DNA of 64,000 nt. Origin: JAVBJV01 sp031555315 (GTDB lineage Bacteria; Pseudomonadota; Alphaproteobacteria; Acetobacterales; Acetobacteraceae). The notes beneath the pieces were generated by a model that was given only the letters and a program-made list of their open reading frames with translations, ran no database searches and had not been told where the DNA came from. This document shows positions 41,439 through 51,365 of this stretch, piece by piece; positions within the stretch are counted from its first letter, which is position 1; every line of letters starts with the position of its first letter. A program made the position numbers and the translations under genes. Location of the stretch: the NCBI GenBank assembly GCA_031555315.1, contig JAVBUO010000008.1:154574-218573 (forward strand), given 5' to 3'.

Positions 41439-43070
41439 TCATACATCGTGCAGGTGCGCAATCAGGGCCGAGGTCGAGGGATCGTGGTCGTAGATACGCG
41501 CCCCCGACAGTTCGGCCAGAATGCCGTCGGCCAGCACCTTGCCGAATTCCACGCCCCACTGATCGAACGAATTGATGCCCCACAGATGCCCCTGCACGGC
41601 GACCTTATGCTCGTACAGCGCGATCAGCCGCCCGATGCCGAACGCATCGAGGTGTTCCATGGTGATGAAGATGCTGGGCCGATCGCCCGGAAACGCGCGA
41701 TGCGGGGCGAGGAACGCCGCCTGCGCCGGGTCCATGCCCGACTGCAGCATTTCCATCTCGGCCTGAATCGCCGTCTTGCCGCACAGCAGCGCCTCGGCCT
41801 GCGCGATGGCGTTGGCGGACAGCATGCGATGCGCGTCGGCGCGATGGCTCATCGCGAAGTGCGCCAGAATGAAATCCACCGGGATCACCGCCGGCCCCTG
41901 ATGGATCATCTGCATGAACGAATGCTGCGCATTGGTCCCCGGCTCGCCGAAAATCACCGGACAAGTGGCGTGGCCCACGGGATAACCCTCGCGCGTCACC
42001 CCCTTGCCGTTGCTCTCCATTTCCAGCTGCTGGAGAAAAGCGGGGAAACGGCGCAGACGATCGTCGTACGGCAGGATGCACTGCGCGGTGCAGCCCAGCC
42101 CGTTGACGTGCCAGACCCCGGCCAGCGCCAGCAGCACGGGCAGGTTCCGTTCCAGATCGGCTTCGGCGAAGTGCCGGTCCATCGCGTGCGCGCCGGCCAG
42201 CAGACGGTCGAACTGTTCCCACCCCGCCGCCAGCGCGATCACCAGTCCGACCGGCGACCACAGCGAAAACCGCCCGCCGACCCAGGGGCGGAAGCCGAAC
42301 ACGCGTTCCTGCAGGATACCGAATTCACCGGTCGCGTTCAGATTGGTGGACAGCGCGGCGAAATGCGCCCCTACCGCCTCCTCGCCCAGCGCATCGACGA
42401 TCCACTTGCGCGCCACATGGGCGTTGGCGGCGGTTTCCTGCGTGGTGAACGATTTCGACGCCACCAGAACCAGGGTGCGCGCCGGGTCCAGCCCGCGCGT
42501 CTCGCGCACGAAGGCGGTGCCGTCGACGTTCGAGAGGAACCGCGCCTGCATGCGCTCGCCTTCCGCCATGGTCAGCGCCTCGGTCACCATCGACGGCCCG
42601 AGATCGGATCCGCCGATGCCGATGCTCAGCACGGTGGTGAACGGCAGGCCGGTAGAGCCGCGCAATGTGCCGCCATGGATGTCGCGCACGAACCGGCGCA
42701 TGCGTTCGCGCCGTTCCCAGGCGAACGCGGTGGCGTCCTCGTCGCCGGCCATCAGCACTTCGCCCGGTGCCGCGCGATGCGCCATATGCATCGCCGCACG
42801 GTTCTCGGTGTTGTTGACCGCGCCGCCTGCAAACAAACGCTTGCGGAAATCGTCAAGGCCGGTGACGCGCGCCAGATCGAACAGCGCCGCACGCACCTCC
42901 GGGCTGATGCTGGTCTTGGACAGATCCAGCTTCAGATCGTCCAGCGCCACACACATCTTTTCGACGCGCTGCGGGTCGGCATGGAAAAGCGGATTGATCA
43001 GCCGCGCATCAGGGCGCGCGGCCAGTTCCGCAATACGATCCCAGGCGGCCTTGACGGTCGGTGTAAGCAT
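41439..43070 (-). CDS. pgi: Glucose-6-phosphate isomerase
   Basis: This encodes 543 residues. The signature segments are VLSIGIGGSDLGPSMVTEAL, SKSFTTQETAANA, FSLWSPVGLVIALAAGWEQF, GEPGTNAQHSFMQMIHQG and GINSFDQWGVEFGK, which hold the phosphate-binding and catalytic Glu, His and Lys residues. It interconverts glucose-6-phosphate and fructose-6-phosphate, the substrate of GlmS. The start lies 6 nt after the preceding M16 gene on the minus strand. Confidence 0.97.
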   Translation of the reverse strand: MLTPTVKAAWDRIAELAARPDARLINPLFHADPQRVEKMCVALDDLKLDLSKTSISPEVRAALFDLARVTGLDDFRKRLFAGGAVNNTENRAAMHMAHRAAPGEVLMAGDEDATAFAWERRERMRRFVRDIHGGTLRGSTGLPFTTVLSIGIGGSDLGPSMVTEALTMAEGERMQARFLSNVDGTAFVRETRGLDPARTLVLVASKSFTTQETAANAHVARKWIVDALGEEAVGAHFAALSTNLNATGEFGILQERVFGFRPWVGGRFSLWSPVGLVIALAAGWEQFDRLLAGAHAMDRHFAEADLERNLPVLLALAGVWHVNGLGCTAQCILPYDDRLRRFPAFLQQLEMESNGKGVTREGYPVGHATCPVIFGEPGTNAQHSFMQMIHQGPAVIPVDFILAHFAMSHRADAHRMLSANAIAQAEALLCGKTAIQAEMEMLQSGMDPAQAAFLAPHRAFPGDRPSIFITMEHLDAFGIGRLIALYEHKVAVQGHLWGINSFDQWGVEFGKVLADGILAELSGARIYDHDPSTSALIAHLHDV

Positions 43071-43076
43071 GCCGGG

Positions 43077-44306
43077 TTACCGCGCTGACCGGCCAGACGG
43101 CGCCGCCCCTCCGGCGATCGCGAACGACAGATCCGCCACATCGAACAGACGCTGCGACACAAATGCGGTTTCCTCGCGCGTCACCTTGCGCAGGATCTCG
43201 GGACGCTGCGCCACCTCGTCCGGCGTGCGCCCGATCCGGCGTGCATACATCAGCGTCGACGAAGCACGCATCGTATCGGCGAACTGGCGTGCGTAAGACC
43301 CCGACATCGCCGCCACCGCATCGGCCAGTTCCTCGGCCGTCGGGCCGCCTGTGGCCATGCGCTGCCATTCGCTTTTGATCAGCGCCACGGTCTCGGGAAC
43401 GCGGGCGTTCTCGGTCGCCGTGCTGCCGATCAGCACCTCCGTGCCATCGAGCCGCAACAGTCCGGCACCGATGCCATAGGCAAGCCCGCCCTTCTCGCGC
43501 ACGGCTTCCATCAGGCGCGAGCCGAAATCGCCGTTCGCCATGACCTGCAAGGCAATCTGTGCCGCGGTGTCGTCGTTACCCAGCATCCGCGCACCGCCAA
43601 AGCAGATTGCCGACTGCGGCACCGCCATACTGGCGCGCGTCTCGCCGAAATTCACCACCCGGCGCAGCATCGGCGGATCGAAATACCCGCCGGTCCACGG
43701 ACGGATACCCAGCCCGCCCAGCGCTTCCGTCAGTTGTTCGGGCGAGATCGCCCCCGCCGCCACGGCCATCACCTCGCCCAGCGGTTCGGGCTTGCTGACC
43801 TGCGCGTTGGCAAGCCCTTCCTCGGTCCCCTGTGACGGTCGCACGATACGCTGCCCCGGCGCATAGGCGTTGAGGAATGTGCGCAGTGCCACCCGGCGCG
43901 GGTTTTCGCGTTCGCGGCGCGCCGCCGCCACCATGCGTGCCCGCACACGTCCGACCGCGTCTTCCTGAAAGCGCGGCGCGGTCAGCGCCATGCCGGCCAG
44001 ACGGATGGCATCGGACAATGCGCTGCTCAAACAGCGGATCGACATGCCGAACCAGTCCGACTCGACCCAGAACTGCAGTTCGATGGCTTTGTCGGCCAAT
44101 GCGTCCGAAAAAGCCGCCGCGTCCAGATCGCCCGCCCCTTCGGTCAGCAATGCCGCCGACAGCGCCGCGGCGCCTTCCTGGCCCAGCGGGTCGAACCGCG
44201 CACCGGTCGGCCAGCCCATCTGGATGGAGATCGCCGGCACAACATCGTCGCGCCACAGCCAGGCATCGCAAAGCGGTGTTTTTACAACGGTCGGAGCACG
44301 CATCAT
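43077..44306 (-). CDS. M16 peptidase family protein, non-catalytic partner subunit
   Basis: This encodes 409 residues with the M16 fold (LGQEGAAALSAALLTEGAGDLDAAAFSDAL near the N-terminus). The zinc motif HxxEH is missing and replaced by a non-metal stretch. The second half keeps ARMLGNDDTAAQIALQVMANGDFGSRLMEAVREKGGLAYGIGAG, with the R/Y-type residues that the partner uses to bind substrate. It thus fits the paired M16B arrangement of one catalytic and one inactive subunit. The start (ATGATG at 44306) overlaps the stop of the catalytic gene. Confidence 0.85.
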   Translation of the reverse strand: MMRAPTVVKTPLCDAWLWRDDVVPAISIQMGWPTGARFDPLGQEGAAALSAALLTEGAGDLDAAAFSDALADKAIELQFWVESDWFGMSIRCLSSALSDAIRLAGMALTAPRFQEDAVGRVRARMVAAARRERENPRRVALRTFLNAYAPGQRIVRPSQGTEEGLANAQVSKPEPLGEVMAVAAGAISPEQLTEALGGLGIRPWTGGYFDPPMLRRVVNFGETRASMAVPQSAICFGGARMLGNDDTAAQIALQVMANGDFGSRLMEAVREKGGLAYGIGAGLLRLDGTEVLIGSTATENARVPETVALIKSEWQRMATGGPTAEELADAVAAMSGSYARQFADTMRASSTLMYARRIGRTPDEVAQRPEILRKVTREETAFVSQRLFDVADLSFAIAGGAAPSGRSAR

Positions 44307-45661
44307 GCCGGTATCACCCATCCGGTTACATTCGGCGCCTTGCCCAGCACATCGCGCAACGCCGCATGTACGGCGTCGCGCGTCACGGCGGCAACACTGT
44401 CCGGCCAGTATTCCACGATATCCAGCGGCAGATCCGCGGCCAGATACGATCCCACGATCTGCGCTGCCCCCTGCGCCGAATCCAGCGCCAGCAGCGCGCC
44501 CGCCGTCGCCTGGCGGATCGCGCGGGCGGTTTCCTCTTCGGTCGGCCCATTATCGATCAGGTCGGTCAGCAGCGCGGCCAGCGCACCTTCAAGCTGCGCG
44601 GCTTCCACGCCAGGACGCGGTGTCGCGCCGATCGCGAATTCGCTCCACCCGGCGGACTGATCGTCGTAAGCCGCCCAGACATTGGTGGCGAGGCCACTGG
44701 AAATCAATGCGCGATGCAGCCGCCCGCCCGGCCCGGAATCCAGAATGCCGTTCAGTACGTTCAGCGGCATCACGTGTTCACGCCCGGCGGTATTCAAACC
44801 GGGAGCAATCCACACACGGCTGAGCATCGGGTCCGACAGACCGGCTTCCTTCTTTTCGATCCGCGCCTCGGCCACGCTGGTCGGCGGTGGCGGTTCGCTG
44901 CGCGCCGTAAAGGCGCGCGCCGGAATCACCCCATAAAAATCTTCGGCATGCTTGCGCACGTTCTCGCCGCCCAGCACCACCACCACGGCGTTGCCCGGGG
45001 CGTAATGCGCGGTGTGGAACGCCACCAGATCGGCGCGCGTGATGGCGTTGATATCGGCAACAGAACCGATCACCGGCCGCCCGCGCGGGTGGCTGCCCCA
45101 CAGGGCGGTGGACATCGCTTCGCGAAACCGCGCGCGCGGCGAGGATTCGGTGCGCATGCGACGTTCTTCCAGAATCACCAGACGTTCCTGCTCCAGTTCG
45201 TTCTGCGGCAGCAGCGCATGCGCGAACCGGTCGGCGTCCATCGCCATCACCTTGGACAGATCGTCAGCGGCGACTTCTTCGTGATAGGCGGTGACATCCA
45301 GCGTGGTGAACGCGTTGTCGCTACCGCCCATGCGCGTGATCCGGCGCGAGAACTCGCCCGACGGTACCGTCGGCGTGCCTTTGAAGAACATATGCTCCAG
45401 AAAATGAGCCGTGCCGCCGCGCCCGGGGCGATCCATCAGCCCGCCTGCCTTCACCCACAGCATCTGCACGGCCGCCGGGCTGGCGGTGCGCGGAATATGC
45501 GCCAGCGTCAAGCCGTTCGGCAGCCTGCTGACCTGCGCATTGAACAGTTTGCGCCGCTGTTCCGCCGCCGCACGCGCACCGCGCGGCAAACCGGCCGCAT
45601 ATACGAATGCGGCGGCTGCCGGTAAAATCAGCGCCGCCCGGCGGCTCAGTCGGTTGGCCAT
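44303..45661 (-). CDS. Zinc-dependent M16 family peptidase, catalytic subunit, exported
   Basis: This encodes 452 residues. A signal peptide (RRAALILPAAAAFVYAAGLPRGARA) directs it to the periplasm. The catalytic motif HFLEH (in GGTAHFLEHMFFKGTP) provides the zinc ligands, and the downstream Glu lies in the MAMDADRF-LPQNELEQERLVILEERR region. It is closest to the M16B group that degrades peptides in the envelope. The start at 45661 was chosen because the signal peptide begins there. It is paired with the inactive subunit downstream and lies after the DUF3035 lipoprotein gene. Confidence 0.93.
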   Translation of the reverse strand: MANRLSRRAALILPAAAAFVYAAGLPRGARAAAEQRRKLFNAQVSRLPNGLTLAHIPRTASPAAVQMLWVKAGGLMDRPGRGGTAHFLEHMFFKGTPTVPSGEFSRRITRMGGSDNAFTTLDVTAYHEEVAADDLSKVMAMDADRFAHALLPQNELEQERLVILEERRMRTESSPRARFREAMSTALWGSHPRGRPVIGSVADINAITRADLVAFHTAHYAPGNAVVVVLGGENVRKHAEDFYGVIPARAFTARSEPPPPTSVAEARIEKKEAGLSDPMLSRVWIAPGLNTAGREHVMPLNVLNGILDSGPGGRLHRALISSGLATNVWAAYDDQSAGWSEFAIGATPRPGVEAAQLEGALAALLTDLIDNGPTEEETARAIRQATAGALLALDSAQGAAQIVGSYLAADLPLDIVEYWPDSVAAVTRDAVHAALRDVLGKAPNVTGWVIPA

Positions 45662-45686
45662 GGTTTTCTCAATCCACCCGAAACGG

Positions 45687-46250
45687 TCAGAAAAGACCTT
45701 CGAACAGTCCCTGATTGCTGCGTTGAATAACCGGTGTGTCTCCTGTGGTCTGCGGCTGCCCCTGGGCGGCGTTGTCGCGCAGGCGCTGCGCTTCGCGCTG
45801 CGCATCCACCGCCGTGCCCGGCGGCGGCGTGTCGCGCCAGAACAGCAGGCGATCGGTCAGGCTGCGGCTTTCGGCGTTGCGCGCGGCCGTTTCGCGGTTG
45901 ACCTGACCGCGGATGCCGGCCGGCGCATCGGGGCCTGCGGCCGACAGCAACGCAGCCTCGCCACGACTGGTCTGCTCGCGCCGGCTCTGCTGCGGCGTAT
46001 CGAACGGCGATTGTGGATTGAGCAGCGCTTCCGCCCCCTCGCGCGAGGTCTGTTCCTGCGGGCGACGCGCGCCCGGAGACGGGCTCTGAAGCGTATTGAA
46101 ATCCGGTGGCATGCTCAGTGGCGCGCGGGTCGTCACCTGGAACTCATCGGGTGCGTCCGGCGACAGTCCCAGCGAACGCGCTGTGGTTTCACCACAGCCG
46201 GTCAGCAAAAAAGGCAGCACAAAAACGGCGAGTAGCGTCTTGATCTTCAT
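45687..46250 (-). CDS. DUF3035 (BamF-like) outer-membrane lipoprotein
   Basis: This encodes 187 residues. The lipobox LLTGC (Cys19) follows LLAVFVLPF. The LGLSPDAPDEFQVTTRAPLSMPPDF segment is the DUF3035 signature found in alphaproteobacterial lipoproteins next to lspA; the family is annotated as a beta-barrel assembly (Bam) subunit. The rest is low complexity with repeated EQTSR motifs. It lies 3 nt after lspA, which would process it. Confidence 0.85.
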   Translation of the reverse strand: MKIKTLLAVFVLPFLLTGCGETTARSLGLSPDAPDEFQVTTRAPLSMPPDFNTLQSPSPGARRPQEQTSREGAEALLNPQSPFDTPQQSRREQTSRGEAALLSAAGPDAPAGIRGQVNRETAARNAESRSLTDRLLFWRDTPPPGTAVDAQREAQRLRDNAAQGQPQTTGDTPVIQRSNQGLFEGLF

Positions 46251-46253
46251 GTC

Positions 46254-46730
46254 CTATTCCCTAGGCTTCCGTTGTGGCCGAAACAAGGCATCTCCCATCA
46301 GCAGGACGACTCCGCAGACGATCGCCGCATCGGCGACGTTGAAAACATACCACGACCAGCCGAAAGCGTGCGCGTGAATAAAATCCACCACGGCACCAAA
46401 ACGGAACCGATCGATCACATTGCCAACCGCTCCACCGGATACCGCGCCCAGTGCCAGGGCGGTCAGCCGGTTCTCGGCCCGCCGCATCCAGAATATGAGC
46501 AGAATTACCACAGCGGCGGCAATCCCGGCCAGGATCAGCGAATGCATCTGCCCCTCGCCGGTCATCAAGCCGAAGGTCACCCCCCGGTTCCAGACCATGG
46601 TCAGGTTCAGGAACGGCAGCAACGGGACGTCGTAGATCTCGGGCAGGCGCAGGATTTCCAACACCCACCATTTCGACGCCTGATCCGCCGCCAGCACCAA
46701 TAGCGCGAAAATCAGCCCCAGACGCAGCAT
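46254..46730 (-). CDS. lspA: Lipoprotein signal peptidase (signal peptidase II)
   Basis: This encodes 158 residues with four membrane helices. The catalytic aspartates are in GNVIDRFRFGAVVDFI and FNVADAAIVCG, typical of LspA. It removes the signal peptide from diacylated prolipoproteins such as its neighbour. The start at 46730 overlaps the ileS stop (ATGA); a longer frame to 46838 would lie inside ileS. Confidence 0.96.
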   Translation of the reverse strand: MLRLGLIFALLVLAADQASKWWVLEILRLPEIYDVPLLPFLNLTMVWNRGVTFGLMTGEGQMHSLILAGIAAAVVILLIFWMRRAENRLTALALGAVSGGAVGNVIDRFRFGAVVDFIHAHAFGWSWYVFNVADAAIVCGVVLLMGDALFRPQRKPRE

Positions 46731-49552
46731 CAGGTGCACACCAGCCCGCTGTCCACCGCATCGGCGCAGCGCCGGCACAGCTGCGGGTGTTTTGCATTTT
46801 GCCCCACTTCGGGCAGCACCTGCCAGCAGCGCGCGCACTTATTGCCCTCGGCCCTGGCAAACACCACACCGATATCCGCCAGTTCGGGCAGCGTGAACGC
46901 AGCTTCCGGAACCGGCGCGGCGCTGAGTTGCATCCCGGAAACGATCGCCAGCTCCGCCCAGCCCGCCTCATCGAGCCGCGCCAGGTCGTCGGCGGGCAGG
47001 TGCAGCGTGGGGGCGGCCTGCAGCGGCGCACCGATCTCGCCCGCCACGCGCGCCTTTTCCAGCGCGCCGGTCACCACGCGGCGGATGTCGCGCAGGCGGG
47101 CCCACTCGGCGGCCAGCGTATCGTCCCGCCAGCCGGTCGGGATGTCCGGAAACAGTTGCAGGTGCACCGAACTGTCGGCACCGAAGCGCACCGTCCACGC
47201 CTCTTCGGCGGTGAAGCACAGCACCGGCGCCAGCCAGGTGCACAGGCAGCGGTGCAGATGGTCCAGCACCGTGCGCGCGGCGCGGCGGCGGATGCTGTCG
47301 GGCTGGTCGCAATACAGCGCGTCCTTGCGCACGTCGAAATAGAACGCCGACAGATCCTGCGCGCAGAACGCATGCACCTGCGCATAGACGCCGGTCCAGT
47401 CGTAGCTGGCGGTCGCCCTGCGGATCAGCGCGTCGAGCTCCGACAAACGGTGCAACACGTAACGCTCCAGCGCCGGCATCTGTTCGACCGGCAGGCGTTC
47501 GGCTTCGGTGAAACCGTCCAGCGAGCCCAGCAGCCAGCGCAGCGTGTTGCGCAGGCGGCGGTACAGCTCGGCCTGCTGCTTGAGGATCGCGTCACCGATA
47601 CGCAGATCTTCCGAGGTATCGGACGACATGATCCACAGGCGCAGGATGTCGGCGCCGTACTGATCGACCACCTTCTGCGGCGCCGTCACGTTGCCCAGCG
47701 ATTTGGACATCTTGCGGCCCTGTTCGTCCATCACGAAACCGTGAGTCAGCACCGCCTTGAACGGCGCACGGCCGCGTGTGCCGACCGATTCCAGCAGCGA
47801 GGAATGGAACCAGCCGCGATGCTGGTCCGACCCTTCCAGATACAGATCGGCGGGCCATTTCAGACCGCGTGCCTCCAGTACGAAAGCATGGGTGGAACCG
47901 GACTCGAACCACACGTCGACGATATCCATCACCTGTTCGTAATCGCCCGCGTTACGTTCATTGCCCAGGAAACGCGCCGCCGCGCCGGGCTTGTACCAGG
48001 CATCGGCCCCTTCTTCGCGAAACGCGGTGACGATGCGCTCCATCACCGTGTCGTCGCGCAGCGGCTCGCCGCTGGTCTTGTGCACGAACACGGGGATCGG
48101 CACGCCCCAGGCGCGCTGGCGGCTGATGCACCAGTCGGGGCGCGCCGCCACCATCGAACCGATACGGTTACGCCCCTGGTCCGGCACGAAATAGGTGTTG
48201 GCGATTTCCTCCAGCGCGGTCTTGCGGATCTGCCGTTCGTCGTCCATCGCGATGAACCATTGCGGCGTGGCACGAAAGATCAGCGGCGCTTTCGACCGCC
48301 ACGAATGCGGATACGAATGCACCAGCGTGCCGCGCGCCAGCAGGTTGCCCGCTTCGGCCAGCTTCGCGCAGACCGGATCGGCCGCCTTGTAGACATGCAC
48401 GCCGGCGAAATGCGGCACCCAGGCGTTGAACGTGCCATCGTCGCCGACGGTTTCGGGCACCGCCAGCTTGTGCGCGCGGCCGAGATGAAAGTCGTCCTCG
48501 CCGTGGCTCGGGGCGATGTGCACGAAGCCCGTGCCGGCTTCGGTGGTAACGAAGTCGCCGGCCAGCAGCGGCACGTCGTAATCATAACCGTGCCCGCGCA
48601 ACGGGTGCGCGGCGATGGTGCCCGCCAGATCCGCGCCCTTGAGCACACGCACCACATGATGCGTGGCGATGCCCGCCTTCTCGGTCAGATCGGACAGCAG
48701 CGGCAACGCAGCCAGCAGCAGGTCGCCACGCTTTACCGCCGCGCCTTCGGTCACACCATCGACGCGCACCAGCGCGTAGTCGATCTCGTCGCCATAGGCG
48801 ATGGCGCGGTTGCCCGGCATGGTCCACGGCGTGGTGGTCCAGATCACCACGCGCGCCCCGATCAGATCCTTGTGCGGTGAGGCATGCACCGGGAACCCGA
48901 CCCAGATCGTCGTGCTGGTGTGGTCCTGATATTCGATTTCGGCCTCGGCCAGCGCGGTCTTTTCCACCGGCGACCACATCACCGGGCGCAGGCCGCGATA
49001 CAGCGACCCGTTCATCAGGAACTTGCCGATCTCGGCGGCGATCGCCGCCTCGGAGCCGAAATCCATCGTCGCATAGCGGTTGGTAAAATCGCCCTCGACG
49101 CCCAGGCGGCGGAATTCCTCGGTCTGGACCTTCAGCCAGTGCTCGGCATAGGCGCGGCACTCGGCACGGAACTGCAACACGGGCACCGCGTCCTTGTTCT
49201 TGCCGGCCTTGCGGTATTCTTCCTCGATCTTCCATTCGATCGGCAGGCCGTGGCAGTCCCAGCCCGGGATGTAATTGGCGTCGTAGCCGGCCATCTGGCG
49301 CGTGCGGTTGATGACGTCCTTCAGCACCTTGTTCAGCGCGTGGCCGATATGCAGATTGCCGTTCGCATAGGGCGGGCCGTCGTGCAGGATGAAGCTCTCG
49401 CGCCCCTTGCCCTGCGCGCGCAGCTTATCCAGCAGGCCCATCGCATCCCAGCGAGCCAGGGTCTGCGGTTCGCGCTTCGGCAGGTCGCCTTTCATCGGAA
49501 AAGGCGTTTTCGGCAGAAACACGGTGCTCTTGTAGTCGGGTGTATCGTTCAT
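46730..49552 (-). CDS. ileS: Isoleucyl-tRNA synthetase
   Basis: This encodes 940 residues, class I synthetase. HIGH (NLHIGHALNKV) and KMSKS (GRKMSKSLGN) are both present, and GWDCHGLPIEWK marks IleRS. An editing domain lies between them. The C-terminus holds the zinc fingers CARCWQV and CRRC, the bacterial type. It charges tRNA-Ile in the cytoplasm. It lies 137 nt after ribF; lspA overlaps its end. Confidence 0.97.
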   Translation of the reverse strand: MNDTPDYKSTVFLPKTPFPMKGDLPKREPQTLARWDAMGLLDKLRAQGKGRESFILHDGPPYANGNLHIGHALNKVLKDVINRTRQMAGYDANYIPGWDCHGLPIEWKIEEEYRKAGKNKDAVPVLQFRAECRAYAEHWLKVQTEEFRRLGVEGDFTNRYATMDFGSEAAIAAEIGKFLMNGSLYRGLRPVMWSPVEKTALAEAEIEYQDHTSTTIWVGFPVHASPHKDLIGARVVIWTTTPWTMPGNRAIAYGDEIDYALVRVDGVTEGAAVKRGDLLLAALPLLSDLTEKAGIATHHVVRVLKGADLAGTIAAHPLRGHGYDYDVPLLAGDFVTTEAGTGFVHIAPSHGEDDFHLGRAHKLAVPETVGDDGTFNAWVPHFAGVHVYKAADPVCAKLAEAGNLLARGTLVHSYPHSWRSKAPLIFRATPQWFIAMDDERQIRKTALEEIANTYFVPDQGRNRIGSMVAARPDWCISRQRAWGVPIPVFVHKTSGEPLRDDTVMERIVTAFREEGADAWYKPGAAARFLGNERNAGDYEQVMDIVDVWFESGSTHAFVLEARGLKWPADLYLEGSDQHRGWFHSSLLESVGTRGRAPFKAVLTHGFVMDEQGRKMSKSLGNVTAPQKVVDQYGADILRLWIMSSDTSEDLRIGDAILKQQAELYRRLRNTLRWLLGSLDGFTEAERLPVEQMPALERYVLHRLSELDALIRRATASYDWTGVYAQVHAFCAQDLSAFYFDVRKDALYCDQPDSIRRRAARTVLDHLHRCLCTWLAPVLCFTAEEAWTVRFGADSSVHLQLFPDIPTGWRDDTLAAEWARLRDIRRVVTGALEKARVAGEIGAPLQAAPTLHLPADDLARLDEAGWAELAIVSGMQLSAAPVPEAAFTLPELADIGVVFARAEGNKCARCWQVLPEVGQNAKHPQLCRRCADAVDSGLVCT

Positions 49553-49624
49553 CACGGAACTCGTCTCAGGCGGCGCGCGATCGAACCCGCGCGCCAATGG
49601 GGGTGTTCAGGCACGATCAGTGTT

Positions 49625-49650
49625 CCCGGCCCCCTCACACGAGGGCCGGG
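49625..49650. other. GC-rich hairpin in the ribF-ileS gap
   Basis: CCCGGCCC and GGGCCGGG can form an 8-bp stem with a 10-nt loop. There is no T-run on the coding (minus) strand, so it is not a standard terminator. A processing or attenuation role for ileS is possible but not shown. The remainder of the 137-nt gap shows nothing recognisable. Confidence 0.3.
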
Positions 49651-49689
49651 CCGGTAATTCGTGCTGTCGGCCTCTGAAACATGCGCCCG

Positions 49690-50631
49690 TTATGCCGATG
49701 CAGATGCCAGACGGTCAAGGATCGCCCGGGCCTCGGCCGCGTCGGCCTCGATCTGGGCTTTCAGCGCGGCGAAGGAGTCGAATTTCTGCTCGGGGCGCAG
49801 AAAACTGTGCAGGGCGACGTTCAGTTCCGCGCCGTAAAGATCTTCGGCAAAGTCGAACAGATGCACTTCCAGCCGTGATTCCACGTCCTCGCCCACGGTC
49901 GGACGGCGGCCGATATTGGCGACGCCGTTCACCACGCGCCCGTCGGGCAGGCGCGCCGTCACCGCATAGACCCCGCGCGCCGGTTCCAGATGCCGGCCCA
50001 GCGCGATGTTGGCGGTAGGAAAGCCGATCGTGCGGCCGCGCGCCGCGCCATGCGCGACGGTGCCGCGGATCGTCCAGGCCCGGCCCAGCTTGCCGATCGC
50101 GCGCTCGGGATAGCCGTCCTGCAGCACGCGACGGATGCGGGTCGACGAAATCGGCCCTTCCGCATCGCCCAGCGGCGGCACGATCGACAACCCCATGCCC
50201 AGCGCCTCGGCTCGCTCGGCCAGAAACGTCACGTCGCCGCCGCGCCGGTGGCCGAACGCGAAGTCCGGCCCGCAGGCCAGATGCCGCGCGCCGAAGCCTT
50301 CGTGCAGAATATCGAACACGAACTGCTCGGCCGTCAGGTCGCTGAACGCGGCATCGAAGGTCAGCGCGTAGACGATGGAAACGCCGAGCGCCGCCAGCGC
50401 GTCGCATTTCTCGGCCAGCAGCGTCAGCCGGAACGGCGGATCCTGCGGGCGGAACAGCTCGCGCGGGTGCGGCTCGAAAGTCAGTGCGGCGAGCGGCGCA
50501 TTGGGGCGCGCGGCATGGGCGGCGCGCACCACGGCGGCATGGCCCACATGCACGCCGTCGAAATTGCCCAGCGCCACGCTGGCACCGCGCAGATCGGCCG
50601 AAACGTTCCGCCAGTCGGTGACGATCTGCAT
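49690..50631 (-). CDS. ribF: Bifunctional riboflavin kinase / FAD synthetase
   Basis: This encodes 313 residues. The N-terminal adenylyltransferase domain has LGNFDGVHVGHAAV and SSTRIRRVLQDG (the SSTxIR motif); the C-terminal flavokinase domain has GRTIGFPTANIAL and FDFAEDLYGAELNVALHSFLRPEQKFDS. It makes FMN and FAD. The start lies 2 nt after hisA on the same strand and the gene heads ribF-ileS-lspA, a common arrangement. Confidence 0.96.
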   Translation of the reverse strand: MQIVTDWRNVSADLRGASVALGNFDGVHVGHAAVVRAAHAARPNAPLAALTFEPHPRELFRPQDPPFRLTLLAEKCDALAALGVSIVYALTFDAAFSDLTAEQFVFDILHEGFGARHLACGPDFAFGHRRGGDVTFLAERAEALGMGLSIVPPLGDAEGPISSTRIRRVLQDGYPERAIGKLGRAWTIRGTVAHGAARGRTIGFPTANIALGRHLEPARGVYAVTARLPDGRVVNGVANIGRRPTVGEDVESRLEVHLFDFAEDLYGAELNVALHSFLRPEQKFDSFAALKAQIEADAAEARAILDRLASASA

Positions 50632-50633
50632 GC

Positions 50634-51365
50634 TCAGCCTGCCAGCAGCGCCAACGCGGCGCGCGGGTCGATCCGTCCGTCATAGAGCGCCCGGCCGACG
50701 ATCACCCCCTCGATCCCCGGCGCGTTCAGCGCCTTCAGCGCCGCCAGATCGTCGATCGTGCCGACCCCGCCCGAGGCGATCACCGGCGTGGAAATGCGCC
50801 GCGCCAGATCGGCCGTCTGCTCCAGGTTCAGGCCCGCCAGCATGCCGTCGCGGCTGATATCGGTGTAGATGATCGCGGCCACGCCCGCGTCCTCGAACTT
50901 CAGCGCCAGATCGGTCGCCTTGATGTCCGACGTTTCGGCCCAGCCCTCGGTGGCGACCATGCCGTCGCGCGCGTCGATCCCCACCGCGATCCGGCCCGGG
51001 AACGTGCGGCAGGCCTCGATCACGAAGGCCGGGTTCTTGGCTGCCGCGCTGCCCAGGATCACCCGGCGCACGCCGGCGCCCAGCCAACGCTCTACCCCCG
51101 CCATGTCGCGGATGCCGCCACCGAGCTGCACGGGGATCGTGGCGGCGCCCAGAATGGCGGCGACCGCAGCGGCGTTTTCGCTGCGGCCCGCGAACGCGCC
51201 GTTCAGGTCCACCACGTGCAGCCATGCGCAGCCCGCATCCTGCCAGGCGCGCGCCTGGGCGGCCGGGTCGTCGGAATAGACGGTGGCGTCGTCCATCTCG
51301 CCCCGGCGCAGGCGCACACATTTGCCATCCTTCAGATCGATGGCGGGATAAAGCGTCAGAGACAT
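50634..51365 (-). CDS. hisA: HisA: phosphoribosylformimino-AICAR phosphate isomerase
   Basis: This encodes 243 residues, a (beta/alpha)8 barrel. LYPAIDLKDGKCVRL at the N-terminus holds the catalytic Asp8; LHVVDLNGAFAG, QLGGGIRD, TDISRDGML (the second Asp) and ASGGVGTIDDL follow, all HisA signatures. It is a histidine pathway enzyme. Its start overlaps the GNAT gene stop by 1 nt (TAATG), so the GNAT gene is built into the his operon. hisF does not follow in this window. Confidence 0.96.
   Translation of the reverse strand: MSLTLYPAIDLKDGKCVRLRRGEMDDATVYSDDPAAQARAWQDAGCAWLHVVDLNGAFAGRSENAAAVAAILGAATIPVQLGGGIRDMAGVERWLGAGVRRVILGSAAAKNPAFVIEACRTFPGRIAVGIDARDGMVATEGWAETSDIKATDLALKFEDAGVAAIIYTDISRDGMLAGLNLEQTADLARRISTPVIASGGVGTIDDLAALKALNAPGIEGVIVGRALYDGRIDPRAALALLAG

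Noticed and set aside
46787..48880. 697-codon open frame on the plus strand
   Set aside because: It is antisense to ileS; the product has no recognisable fold and the real gene is certain.
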